Origin: Planctomycetaceae bacterium
GTDB lineage: Bacteria > Planctomycetota > Planctomycetia > Planctomycetales > Planctomycetaceae
Direction of reading: 5' to 3'
Assembly (NCBI GenBank): GCA_024742875.1
Contig: JANSXP010000040.1
Coordinates: 1-64,000 of the forward strand
DNA: 64,000 bases
Shown: positions 1 through 7,874 of the stretch, piece by piece
Layout: the number at the start of each line of letters is the position of its first letter
Numbering within the stretch: position 1 is the first letter of the stretch
Program-made: the position numbers and the translations under genes
Notes under the pieces: generated by a model
Databases searched by the model: none
What the model was told of the DNA's origin: nothing
The model's input: the letters and a program-made list of their open reading frames with translations, nothing else

Positions 1-695
1 CTGACCCTTGCTTTCAGCCCTTCCCAGACTCTTCGCACCCACCAGGGATCGAAAATCACGGTCCCAGACGACGTGAGGAAATGGTCTTTGAGCCCGTGTC
101 GTAGGCCTCGCCAGATTGGTGGCAGGTGCGGGATTGGATCGTTGACCGACGTGTAGCGGACGACATCGGCGGGCGTTGTGAGCAGCTTACGAATCGTCTT
201 TGTGTATTTGGGATCACCGACACGGGGCGAACCAAACGTGATCAGTTGGTCGATCTGCGGAACGCCAATGTCCAGCTGTCTCCGTGAGAACATCCGTGCT
301 GCAAAGATGGACGCCAGGGCTCCGCCGGCGGAATGGCCAATCACGGACAGGGGAACTCGGTCGGCAGTGAATCGCTCCTGAAGCCGATCCGTGATCTCGT
401 CAAAGACCATGCTCAGGCCTTCGAGATAGCCCGCATGGACTCGGTGCCCACCATCACAGACCAACTCGTAATCTGCATTCCGAACCGCCGAAGATCTCGA
501 CTCAAACACCGTGCCCCGAAAAACAAGAACAGTTCGTTCAGGTAGGTGGAGGAGAACAACGCGGATGTCGTCGGCTGTGATTTCGTGCAGCTCAGTCACT
601 TCCGCGGGGAAGTCACTCAGGACAAGCGTGTCCTGGTAGGCGAGCTTGCAAAGCTCTGCCGCGTTGACGTGTTTGAGCCGGTGTCGTTTTGACAT
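1..695 (-). CDS. Class 3 lipase-like alpha/beta hydrolase (3' end outside window)
   Basis: The frame opens at an ATG at 695 on the minus strand and stays open to the window edge, so the C-terminus is missing. The translation has the fungal-type lipase (Lipase_3) layout: a FRGT oxyanion strand near residue 59, the nucleophile elbow GHSAGG with Ser122, the family block TFGSPRVGDPKY near 153, and SVNDPIPHLPP near 183 supplying the likely catalytic Asp186. His200 or His205 is the probable third triad member. No signal peptide is visible, so the product looks cytoplasmic or is released by lysis. It diverges from the early module of the phage-like element and is probably cargo. The substrate cannot be read from sequence; esterase on triglyceride or phospholipid is the family default. 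Confidence 0.85.
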   Translation of the reverse strand, partial: MSKRHRLKHVNAAELCKLAYQDTLVLSDFPAEVTELHEITADDIRVVLLHLPERTVLVFRGTVFESRSSAVRNADYELVCDGGHRVHAGYLEGLSMVFDEITDRLQERFTADRVPLSVIGHSAGGALASIFAARMFSRRQLDIGVPQIDQLITFGSPRVGDPKYTKTIRKLLTTPADVVRYTSVNDPIPHLPPIWRGLRHGLKDHFLTSSGTVIFDPWWVRRVWEGLKARV

Positions 696-885
696 CGCAT
701 AACCCTTCCAGGGATGCGATCGACCAGCTTCGTTCGTCGTGTCCCCATCTTGCCCGTGAATTCGAAAAAGTCAAATTCAATTCGGTTCACACCGGGGTGG
801 TGAGCGTGCGACGAGCAGAGTCGAGACGACGAGCGGCAGCGAGGCGCTCGTCTCACAGCCCCCTCAGTGGTTCCACCACGTCCTG

Positions 886-899
886 AGCCCTATAGGGCT
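886..899. promoter_or_regulatory. 14-bp perfect palindrome, possible operator
   Basis: AGCCCTATAGGGCT reads identically on both strands. It lies about 190 bases upstream of the lipase start and 450 bases upstream of the rightward HTH gene. A dimeric regulator site is the simplest reading, but no second copy was seen. Confidence 0.3.
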
Positions 900-1206
900 A
901 GGCGCACGGGGGAGACATAGATTTGGGAGACATAGAAACGGGGTCGCAAGACGACTCTCTTCGCGTGATTCTTCGATGGATTTCGGTGGGCGAAGATGTT
1001 CCGTAACGAGAAGTTGACGAAGGACACGAAGTTGAAATTCGTCCCGCCCTGCCCCACGTTTTTGAGAGGACAGGTGGTGCATTTTTGTTTGAGCGCCGCT
1101 GGGTGTCTGAAACCTCAGATGGTACCCTCAATGGACTCCGCCTCGTCGCAAATATGCCGACTGTCCACCCCACAAAGAAAAACTCGAAAATAGCCCAAAA
1201 GCCACA

Positions 1207-1250
1207 CTTCCGATCTACTTCCGGACTGCTTCCGGGGTACTTCCGGGACA
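1207..1250 (+). repeat. Four direct 11-bp repeats (CTTCCG core), phased operator or iteron array
   Basis: The core CTTCCG starts at 1207, 1218, 1229 and 1240, an exact 11-bp period, with the unit approximating CTTCCGGNNTA. An 11-bp period is one helical turn, so proteins bound to each copy would lie on the same face of the DNA. The array ends about 100 bases before the start of the small HTH gene, which may be the protein that binds it. A replication iteron array is the alternative. Confidence 0.55.
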
Positions 1251-1347
1251 CCCAAGTCCGCCCCGCGACGACCATCGCGAAAGCTCTTTTCACAGGGGAA
1301 AAAGCCGCCACACTGCCCTTCGTTGAAACCAACCAACGAGGCGAATC

Positions 1348-1623
1348 ATGAAGTCGATTGCAGCACAACGAGCCGAATCCTGGCAGCAGGCCGAGAAGGA
1401 ACTGAGCCCTCACCTAAACGTGAGAGACGTAGCTCTCCTGTTTGGCGTCCACCGAACGACGGTCATCAACTGGCACAAGAACATGGACCTTGAAGCGGAC
1501 ATCCCACCGTCTGGTGCCAAGCGGACATTTCGGTATCCCAAACAGCGGGTGATTCAGTTCGCCCGGAACAACAACCTTGAGATTCAGCTTTCGGCCCTGC
1601 TCGCTTCAAACCTGACCCGCTGA
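1348..1623 (+). CDS. Small HTH DNA-binding protein (excisionase/MerR-like)
   Basis: A 91-residue protein with a helix-turn-helix at about residues 24-42 (VRDVALLFGVHRTTVINW), followed by a short wing and a FRYPKQRVIQFAR segment. This is the layout of excisionase/MerR-type helix-turn-helix proteins that bind DNA through a winged fold. The ATG at 1348 is preceded by GAGG six bases upstream. It is the first gene of the rightward early module and sits just after the 11-bp repeat array, so it may control the module or act as a recombination directionality factor. No effector domain is present. Confidence 0.65.
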   Translation: MKSIAAQRAESWQQAEKELSPHLNVRDVALLFGVHRTTVINWHKNMDLEADIPPSGAKRTFRYPKQRVIQFARNNNLEIQLSALLASNLTR

Positions 1624-1705
1624 TCCAAACTCAGCAGGGTCGGCGTCACGACGATCGACCAGCAATTGATTCTCAGGCGTCGACTCTGCTGTTCTCTCAA
1701 CCCTT

Positions 1706-2068
1706 GTGAAAGTTCACGACATGTTTGTTTATCTCTCCGACGAAGAACTCCTCGAAGCCCCTCAGTCCGTGCGGGACTTCATCGCCAAAAAACTGGGTGT
1801 GGCCAATGCCCCAGAACCGAGCATTGATGTGGCGACACGTAAAACCGAGGCCCCCGTCGAATCCGCGACATCCGAGAAGGACGCCGTTGATCGCGTGATC
1901 GACAAGAAGGCCCTTCGCCAGACGATCAAAGAGCGGGCCACGGCGTTGGCTGAATCCAAGGGAATGGAAGTCCTGGGGCCGATCGTGAAGAGTCTTGGAA
2001 TCCCCAAGATCACCGAATGCCCTGATGAGAAACTCGACGACCTGCTGGCAGCTCTTGCCGTAGCGTAG
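1706..2068 (+). CDS. Hypothetical protein, charged linker between two helical ends
   Basis: 120 residues from a GTG at 1706; an in-frame ATG at 1721 is an alternative start and neither has a clear ribosome site. The N-terminus (YLSDEELLEAPQSVRDFIAKKLG) and C-terminus (KSLGIPKITECPDEKLDDLLAAL) look helical and flank a polar, probably disordered stretch rich in Glu, Thr and Ala. I recognise no family. It precedes the DUF2800 nuclease gene by about 50 bases in the same direction, where phage replication modules often carry a small accessory protein. Confidence 0.55.
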   Translation: MKVHDMFVYLSDEELLEAPQSVRDFIAKKLGVANAPEPSIDVATRKTEAPVESATSEKDAVDRVIDKKALRQTIKERATALAESKGMEVLGPIVKSLGIPKITECPDEKLDDLLAALAVA

Positions 2069-2121
2069 ACGACCGCTTCGTCCGCTTTTTTCCACACGAA
2101 CCCATTTTCTGCGGGGAAGGT

Positions 2122-3228
2122 ATGCCCGGATTTCACTTTAAGTACAGCCCCTCGGCTTCTCACCGGTGGCTGAGATGCCCCGCCAGTCTCAATTGCGAGC
2201 CCGGCGAACAGACCACGAGCCAGGCCGCCGAAGAGGGGACCGCAGCTCATGAACTGGCCGAACGCTGTTTTGTGCTTGGGACTGACGCCGCGGATCACAT
2301 CGGCAAGTCAATCAATGGCTTCGAGGTCACCGAGGAAATGGCGGCCGGTGTCCAGATCTTTCTGAACACGATCGAAGACGTGAAGGCCGAACTGGGTGCT
2401 TCTGCTGAGGATGTCCATTCGGAACTACACATCCAGCACGCCGACCATGACAACTTCGGCGGGACGATCGACTGCCTGATCCGGACGAAGTCAAAGATCG
2501 CCGTGATCGACTTTAAGTACGGACAGCGGTTTGTTTCGGCGGTTAATAACACGCAGCTGATGTGCTACGCGTATCTGGCCCGAGACAACAATCAGGACAT
2601 GATCCTGAAGATCGTCCAGCCTCGGGCGAACTGCGAGGAAGGTCCAGTCCGCAGCTGGGAAGTTGCCCGGGCGCCGTGGGCCAGTTTTGTGGACAAGCTC
2701 GAAGAAGTGATCTCCCGAACGGAGCACCCCGACGAATTCAACGCCGGCGACCACTGCACGTTCTGCCCGCGAAAACTGGATTGTCCCGAACTGATCCAGC
2801 TCAACACGCAGCTCGCGACAGAGGAATTCACCGCTGTTGGTATGACGGTTGAGAAAGCAGCCGAACTCCTGGGGGCAGAGAAGGCGATCCGTTCGCACCT
2901 CGATTCGATTCGGAAGTTCGTGCATGGGCAGCTTGAGAAAGGCCGCGACGTGCCGGGCTACAAGCTGACCGAAGCCATCGGCAATCGCCAGTACATCGCC
3001 GACGAAGAGACGATCGTCAAACGCTGCAAAGCGAAGAAATTCGGCAAGCGGTTGATCTACGAACAGAAACTCAAGTCCCCGGCTCAGCTTGAAAAAGTTG
3101 TGGGGCCTGAACTTGTTGCCGCTCTGACGGAGCGGCCTCTGAAGGGGACGAAGGTCGTTCCCGCTTCATCCTCAAGTCCTGCCGTGACTCGTCCGAGTGC
3201 GGCGGACGAATTTGCAGAAAGTGCATGA
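2122..3228 (+). CDS. DUF2800 RecB/Cas4-like nuclease of phage replication module
   Basis: 368 residues. The N-terminus (SPSASHRWLRCPASLNC) and overall layout match DUF2800, a phage branch of PD-(D/E)XK nucleases. Active-site elements are visible: GTIDCL near residue 115, VIDFKYGQ near 131 (the D-x-K pair) and the QLMCYAYLA helix near 144. One Cys near the N-terminus plus CTFCPRKLDC near residue 213 form a one-plus-three Cys pattern, as in AddB/Cas4 nucleases with an Fe-S cluster. It probably processes DNA ends during replication or recombination. It is followed four bases later by the DUF2815 gene, its usual partner. Confidence 0.8.
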   Translation: MPGFHFKYSPSASHRWLRCPASLNCEPGEQTTSQAAEEGTAAHELAERCFVLGTDAADHIGKSINGFEVTEEMAAGVQIFLNTIEDVKAELGASAEDVHSELHIQHADHDNFGGTIDCLIRTKSKIAVIDFKYGQRFVSAVNNTQLMCYAYLARDNNQDMILKIVQPRANCEEGPVRSWEVARAPWASFVDKLEEVISRTEHPDEFNAGDHCTFCPRKLDCPELIQLNTQLATEEFTAVGMTVEKAAELLGAEKAIRSHLDSIRKFVHGQLEKGRDVPGYKLTEAIGNRQYIADEETIVKRCKAKKFGKRLIYEQKLKSPAQLEKVVGPELVAALTERPLKGTKVVPASSSSPAVTRPSAADEFAESA

Positions 3229-3232
3229 CCTA

Positions 3233-3817
3233 ATGACGACGAAAACTCCCAAGACTCGTGTCATCACACGAAACGTTCGACTGTCCTTTCCGTATCTCTT
3301 CAAGCCGAAGAAGAACAATCTCGATCCGAGCAAAGATCCCCGTTACACGTGTGATCTTCTGCTGACGGACAGCGAAGTCACCAATCTCAAGGCCGCCGCT
3401 CAAGTCGCGATACAGGACAAGTGGGGCGGCAAGCCGCCTGCACACTTCCGTTCCCCGTTCAAGAGCGGTGACGAACTGAACGCCAAGCGTGAGGATCGGG
3501 GCAAGGACCCTTATCCCGAATACGCCGGCATGACGTTCATCAGTCCCTGGAGCGAGGACCCGGTCGGCGTCGTTGACCAGAACGCCGACGCGCTGATCGA
3601 CAAGAACGAGATCTACGCTGGCTGCTTCGTCAATGCGTCCGTGACTGCGGTCGCTTACGACAAGGGCGGCAACGCTGGTGTGTTCTTCGCTCTGAACAAC
3701 GTTCAGAAACACCGCGATGGCGATCCCTTCGGCCCCGCCCGCATCTCTGCCGAGAACGAATTTGGCGAGGTCGACGCTGCGGCAGCCGGTGCCAGTTCCG
3801 GCAGGGATTACCTGTAA
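3233..3817 (+). CDS. DUF2815 protein, predicted phage ssDNA-binding protein
   Basis: 194 residues from the ATG at 3233. The opening (TRVITRNVRLSFPYLFKPKK) and the GMTFISPWSEDPVGVVD and FVNASVTAVAYDKGGN segments are typical of DUF2815, a beta-rich family regarded as related to phage single-stranded-DNA-binding proteins. An upstream GTG at 3197 would overlap the nuclease gene and give a non-conserved extension, so it was not used. The C-terminus is acidic and Gly/Ala-rich, as in many SSBs. Order and spacing with DUF2800 and the polymerase match the common temperate-phage replication cassette. Confidence 0.8.
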   Translation: MTTKTPKTRVITRNVRLSFPYLFKPKKNNLDPSKDPRYTCDLLLTDSEVTNLKAAAQVAIQDKWGGKPPAHFRSPFKSGDELNAKREDRGKDPYPEYAGMTFISPWSEDPVGVVDQNADALIDKNEIYAGCFVNASVTAVAYDKGGNAGVFFALNNVQKHRDGDPFGPARISAENEFGEVDAAAAGASSGRDYL

Positions 3818-3884
3818 GTCGTTCCGTCATGTGGGCAGCCCGCTTCAGGGCTGCCTCTTCTCTCCCCACTTTGGAATCAGATCC

Positions 3885-4187
3885 ATGGTCGAAACACCTG
3901 ACCCGATGCCGGAGTTCTCTCCTCCTGAACGCCCGCGGATACCGAATGTCTCCAGCCGGCGGCCGGGGACTGTCACCTGTGCGACAAACCAGGATGGCTA
4001 CGAAGCGATCTACATCAACGGCAAGTTCATCGCAGAACAAATGACGTTCTACATGAGCGAGCTTGTCCGCGAGATCGAACAACACTTAGCGGCTGGCGTA
4101 CCTGTCCGCATCCATCACATGGCTGTTTCAAACATTGAATGGCCTCCCTTCACTGATGGCCTGATTGAGAAAGGCGGTGCCGAATGA
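3885..4187 (+). CDS. Hypothetical small phage protein
   Basis: 100 residues from the ATG at 3885, after a 67-base gap. The first 25 residues are Pro-rich; the rest contains YEAIYINGKFIAEQMTFYM and an HHMAVSNIEWPPF motif. No family recognised. Its stop overlaps the next start as ATGA, and the last codons encode KGGAE, a tail repeated at the next two gene ends. An N-terminal extension back to 3717 is open but would run through the preceding coding region, so it was rejected. Confidence 0.6.
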   Translation: MVETPDPMPEFSPPERPRIPNVSSRRPGTVTCATNQDGYEAIYINGKFIAEQMTFYMSELVREIEQHLAAGVPVRIHHMAVSNIEWPPFTDGLIEKGGAE

Positions 4188-4972
4188 GCACCCAAGCGGA
4201 ACGCCAGAATGGGGAAAGCATGTCCGCACGCTTTGTCCTTGCTATCGGGCTTCTTGAAGAGATGGAACTTCTTCAGGTCCAGCATTCTGAGATCACAGCC
4301 ACTTTGGGCGAGCTGCATTGTGAGTTGGACACGATCAATGCAGGCGATGCGATGGGGATGAAAGTCCAGCTCCTTCGCGATGCCTGGCGGCATGAGCGGG
4401 TCGCTGCTGAGAAACTCCGTCAGCAGATCAAAGGACTGGAATACGACGTTACGGTCCTGAAGTCTAACCTCCGGCTGAAGGATGACTGCAGTGATCAGCT
4501 GAAAGCTGAACTGGCCCAAGTGTCCGACCTTCGGAGTCGCAACTCCCGATTGGTCAAGGCCAAGAAGGCTGCCAGGAGAGATATCGAGGCCCTGCAGGAG
4601 GGGGTACACAGGGAGGAGGTGAACCGAGACCACTGGAAGGCTGAGTGCATCAGAGCCCAAGAATCCGACATCGAAAATCGTCGGCTGGTTGATAAGTGGA
4701 AGCGCGCCTGCTGCGGCTGGGTATCCTGTTCCATTCTTGCTGTGTTCATTGGCATCGCTGGACTCGTTGCGGGGGCGATGTCACCGAATCAAATCAACGT
4801 GCCAGCCCCGACAGCACAGCACCGATACGTTCGTGAGGTCCGCGAACTGACCGACAGTGACAAGCCCCTTGGCATGCCACAGGAGGCGGGTCGAGTTGAG
4901 TACACGGCAGGGAACGGGCAGCGGCTTGTTGATGTCTGGGTTCGTGTGGAGCGGGAAGGCGGTGCGGAATGA
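4184..4972 (+). CDS. Coiled-coil protein with one transmembrane segment
   Basis: 262 residues. Residues 20 to 165 form a long charged helical region with heptad-like spacing of Leu and Ala, predicted coiled coil. A hydrophobic stretch (VSCSILAVFIGIAGLVAGAM) at about 178-197 would cross the inner membrane, followed by a 65-residue polar tail. The function is unknown; a membrane-anchored phage factor is the most that can be inferred. Start and stop are both coupled as ATGA overlaps with neighbours, and it ends in EGGAE. Confidence 0.65.
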   Translation: MSTQAERQNGESMSARFVLAIGLLEEMELLQVQHSEITATLGELHCELDTINAGDAMGMKVQLLRDAWRHERVAAEKLRQQIKGLEYDVTVLKSNLRLKDDCSDQLKAELAQVSDLRSRNSRLVKAKKAARRDIEALQEGVHREEVNRDHWKAECIRAQESDIENRRLVDKWKRACCGWVSCSILAVFIGIAGLVAGAMSPNQINVPAPTAQHRYVREVRELTDSDKPLGMPQEAGRVEYTAGNGQRLVDVWVRVEREGGAE

Positions 4973-5208
4973 GCACGTGGCAGAAGTGGCTGCAGGTAAT
5001 CTCCGCCAAGGTCATGGAGAGGCGACTGGCCGCAGGGATGACGCAGGAGCAGTTGGCAAAAAAGTCTGGCCTGCCTCTTGACTTCATCCAGCGGGTTGAA
5101 GCCGGCGAGCATAGCCCCGGCAACAAAGCACGGGCAAAGATGGCGGACGCACTGGGCGTTCACCCGAGGGTCTTCAGTCGCTGCAGATGTAAAGGTGGTG
5201 CGAAATGA
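4969..5208 (+). CDS. XRE-family helix-turn-helix regulator
   Basis: 79 residues with a complete Cro/C1-type HTH: VMERRLAAGMTQEQLAKKSG then LPLDFIQRVEAGEHSPG, followed by two more helices ending ALGVHPRVF. It has only the DNA-binding domain, as expected for a Cro-like protein. It is translationally coupled to the coiled-coil gene upstream and to a zinc-ribbon microprotein downstream, and its last codons (CKGGAK) repeat the tail of its neighbours. Likely a repressor acting within the element. Confidence 0.8.
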   Translation: MSTWQKWLQVISAKVMERRLAAGMTQEQLAKKSGLPLDFIQRVEAGEHSPGNKARAKMADALGVHPRVFSRCRCKGGAK

Positions 5209-5369
5209 CTTGGATAAGACATGAGCCTCCGCCGCCACCTCCCAACGGTTGTAGCTCTCCGCACTGCAGTCCACCGGGCCTTATTGCCCTTCCTCCTGGG
5301 ACCCACGTCTGGAGGTGCGAGGTCTGTGGAAAAGAGACAGTAGTCAACGTCGCCCGTGACAACCCCTAG
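5205..5369 (+). CDS. 54-residue Cys-rich microprotein (zinc ribbon-like)
   Basis: The ATG at 5205 overlaps the stop of the XRE gene (ATGA) and is preceded by an AAAGGTGG ribosome site inside that gene. The product begins MTWIRHEPPPPPPN, then carries CSSPHC and CEVCGK, giving a C-x4-C and C-x2-C arrangement suited to binding one zinc. A TAG at 5367 ends it. Short zinc ribbons of this type occur in phages as nucleic-acid or protein adaptors, but no specific family is recognised. Confidence 0.6.
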   Translation: MTWIRHEPPPPPPNGCSSPHCSPPGLIALPPGTHVWRCEVCGKETVVNVARDNP

Positions 5370-5457
5370 AGGTTGTATCCGCTGAAACAATCTTTTTCGG
5401 TTGTTTTCTGAACTCCCAAGTCCATCGCGAGGCCACCGGTCTGCGCCGAGAAAACAG

Positions 5458-7605
5458 ATGATCACTCCCGACTTTGAAACCCGATCCGAAGTAGACATCG
5501 TGAAATGTGGTGCTTCGGTCTACGCACGACACGAATCCACTGAGGTTCTGTGTCTGGCGTGGGTCGACGATTCGGGAGCGACTCATCTGTGGACTCGTGG
5601 TGATGCACCACCACAGAAACTCTTTGATGCGATTGCTCGTGGTGAACTGTTCGAAGCTCACAACGCAGCATTCGAACGACTCGTCTGGCGTTGGATCTGT
5701 CACGAACGATTTGGCTGGCCCGACGTGCCTTTTGAACAGTGGCGATGTACTGCCGCGGCCTGTGCCCGTCTCACTCTGCCCCGCAGTCTCGCAGGTGCCG
5801 GGGCGGCCCTTGGACTTGGCACTCAGAAAGATGACGAAGGTCATCGCCTGATGCTCAAAATGTGCAAGCCTCGGAAAGCCACGAAAGGCGATTCGAGCAA
5901 ATGGCACGAGTCCCCGGCAGAACTCCGACGTCTCTACCAATACTGTGAGCGGGACGTTGAGACTCAGCGACTTCTGAGTCAGACGGCTGATCCGCTCACA
6001 CCGTCAGAACTCAAAGTCTGGCAGCTTGATCAACGCATCAACCTTCGAGGCCTTCCCGTAGATCTCGAAGCCATCAATCAGGCCGCCGACATCGTGACCG
6101 CGGCGTCTTCCTCATTCGGTGATGAGATCAAGGCCCTCACGAATGGCGAAGTCGAAACTCCCAATCAGGTGGCCCGAATCAAGGCATGGGTTGCTGACCG
6201 CGGCGTAGCGCTGGACAGCCTCGGAAAAGATGTACTGGCTGAGGTGCTCGACAAAGACATCCCCGACGACGTTCGCCAGATCCTGACCATCCGTCAGCAG
6301 GCGTCAAAGTCATCCACGGCAAAGCTCAACGCCTTCCGTCTTCGCTGCGATAGCGATGGTCGGGTTCGCGGGAACCTCATGTATCACGGGGCTTCGACGG
6401 GGCGCTGGTCCGGCACTGGGATTCAGATCCAGAACTTCCCGCAAGGGAAGCTCAGCCAGGACGACATCGAGCTTGGTCACCGCCTGCTGAAACTCCGAAG
6501 CCCGGAACCGATCGACATGATCATCGGGAATCCGCTCGATGCGATCAGCAGCATGCTGCGATCGTTCATCCGGGCCGAAGATGGCAAGCGGCTGCTCGTT
6601 GGGGACTTCGCTTCGATCGAAGCCCGCGTCCTTGCATGGGTCGCTGAGCAAACCGATCTCCTCGCGATCTTTGAGTCCGGCGGTGACGTGTACAAAGTCA
6701 TGGCCTCGAAGATCTACGACGTGGAAGTCGACGAAGTCACAAAGCCACAGCGACAGATCGGCAAGATGGCGATCCTCGGCCTGGGCTACGGGATGGGCTG
6801 GAAAGCGTTTCGCTTGGCTTGCCGAACGATGGCCCGTGTCGAGATCTCTAAGAAGTTCGCGAAACAGGTCGTCTCAACTTACCGAGAATCGAACAGTCGG
6901 ATTCGGGAGTTCTGGAAAGAGTGCAACACCGCCGCCATTCGTGCCGTTCAAACTGGCAAGCCCCACTCCGTCGGCCGGCTGACATTTGAGGCAGACACTG
7001 ACTGGCTGAAGATCAAACTCCCCAGCGGTCGGCGGCTGCATTACCGAACCCCGAAGATCATCGAAGTCCGAGCCCCCTGGTCTGAGGGCTTCTATGGCGA
7101 AATCTACTTGCCAGGCGACGAAGGCAACATGGATCGCGTTCTCGATGTCCTCGAACGCGTCGACGCAGACGTGGGCGAGGTCTCTCCCGATCACATCGAG
7201 GTTGAGCACATTCCCAAGAATGTTGATCTCGCGGGCCTGATCCGGGCACTGGGCCCAGCCGCGAACGCTGAGTTCGAAGAGAAGGAACCGGAGTACGTTC
7301 CACAGGTCCGGTATATGTCCAACATCATGGGCAATCGGTGGGGCTGGGATCGGACCTACGGCGGCAAGCTGACTGAGAACGTTGTGCAGGCCATCGCCCG
7401 CGATTTCCTTTGTGAGTCAATGCTGCGGCTCGAAGACCACGGCTATCCGATCATCGCGACGGTCCACGACGAAGTGATCATCGAACTGCCCGAGGGTGAA
7501 GGAACCCTCGACGAATTCATCGAACTGCTTTCAACAGTTCCGCGATGGGGCAGCGGTTGCCCAATCGCCTCCGAGGGTTACGAAGCCAAACGCTACAGAA
7601 AGTAG
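5458..7605 (+). CDS. Phage family A DNA polymerase with 3'-5' exonuclease domain
   Basis: 715 residues from the ATG at 5458. The N-terminus opens with DFETRS, exonuclease motif I of phage PolA enzymes. The polymerase domain has motif A GDFASIEARVLAW near residue 381, motif B (RQIGKMAILGLGYGMG) near 430 and motif C VHDE near 668, all with the expected acidic and Lys/Tyr residues. There is no 5'-3' exonuclease domain, as usual for phage replicases. About 70 residues near 545-620 (from APWSEGFYGEIYLPGDEGN) look like a lineage-specific insertion. It should copy the element's genome together with the helicases and Prim-Pol downstream. Confidence 0.92.
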   Translation: MITPDFETRSEVDIVKCGASVYARHESTEVLCLAWVDDSGATHLWTRGDAPPQKLFDAIARGELFEAHNAAFERLVWRWICHERFGWPDVPFEQWRCTAAACARLTLPRSLAGAGAALGLGTQKDDEGHRLMLKMCKPRKATKGDSSKWHESPAELRRLYQYCERDVETQRLLSQTADPLTPSELKVWQLDQRINLRGLPVDLEAINQAADIVTAASSSFGDEIKALTNGEVETPNQVARIKAWVADRGVALDSLGKDVLAEVLDKDIPDDVRQILTIRQQASKSSTAKLNAFRLRCDSDGRVRGNLMYHGASTGRWSGTGIQIQNFPQGKLSQDDIELGHRLLKLRSPEPIDMIIGNPLDAISSMLRSFIRAEDGKRLLVGDFASIEARVLAWVAEQTDLLAIFESGGDVYKVMASKIYDVEVDEVTKPQRQIGKMAILGLGYGMGWKAFRLACRTMARVEISKKFAKQVVSTYRESNSRIREFWKECNTAAIRAVQTGKPHSVGRLTFEADTDWLKIKLPSGRRLHYRTPKIIEVRAPWSEGFYGEIYLPGDEGNMDRVLDVLERVDADVGEVSPDHIEVEHIPKNVDLAGLIRALGPAANAEFEEKEPEYVPQVRYMSNIMGNRWGWDRTYGGKLTENVVQAIARDFLCESMLRLEDHGYPIIATVHDEVIIELPEGEGTLDEFIELLSTVPRWGSGCPIASEGYEAKRYRK

Positions 7606-7610
7606 GTGCC

Positions 7611-7874
7611 ATGGCCGGGAAGAAAAAGAAGATCTCGCCGCTCGACATCGAGTTCGCTGGGAAGTCACCGCGAAAGACGTGGTTCGACAAGATCACAGAC
7701 AAAGCGTTTCGCGTGTTCCTCATCGAGGCCCGCGACCTGTTCCGAAACGGGAATCTGCCCAACGTGTCCGGACCACGAGATTTCTATCGCTTCGCGTTGA
7801 AGTCTCGTGATGAACACTGGCCTGGTGTTGATCTGCCCGCAGAACAAGCATTCGGAAGGTGGGCAAATGCGTAA
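7611..7874 (+). CDS. Hypothetical basic phage protein
   Basis: 87 residues from the ATG at 7611, five bases after the polymerase stop and preceded by GTAGGTGCC. The N-terminus is Lys-rich (MAGKKKKIS), followed by FAGKSPRKTWFDKITDKAFRV. No family recognised; the charge suggests nucleic-acid contact. The next gene starts inside its last codons, so the two are translated together. Confidence 0.6.
   Translation: MAGKKKKISPLDIEFAGKSPRKTWFDKITDKAFRVFLIEARDLFRNGNLPNVSGPRDFYRFALKSRDEHWPGVDLPAEQAFGRWANA

Larger units (their letters stand above)
696..1347. other. Non-coding control region between divergent lipase and HTH gene
   Basis: About 650 bases with no convincing gene. The short open frames here overlap one another on both strands and show no family resemblance. 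It contains a perfect 14-bp palindrome AGCCCTATAGGGCT at 886-899 and, closer to the rightward gene, a four-copy 11-bp repeat array (listed separately). The position between two divergent transcription units suggests the promoters and operators of the element lie here. Confidence 0.5.

Noticed and set aside
898-1413. 171-residue leftward frame across the control region
   Set aside because: It is antisense to the HTH gene start, would cover the 11-bp repeat array and palindrome, and shows no family resemblance.
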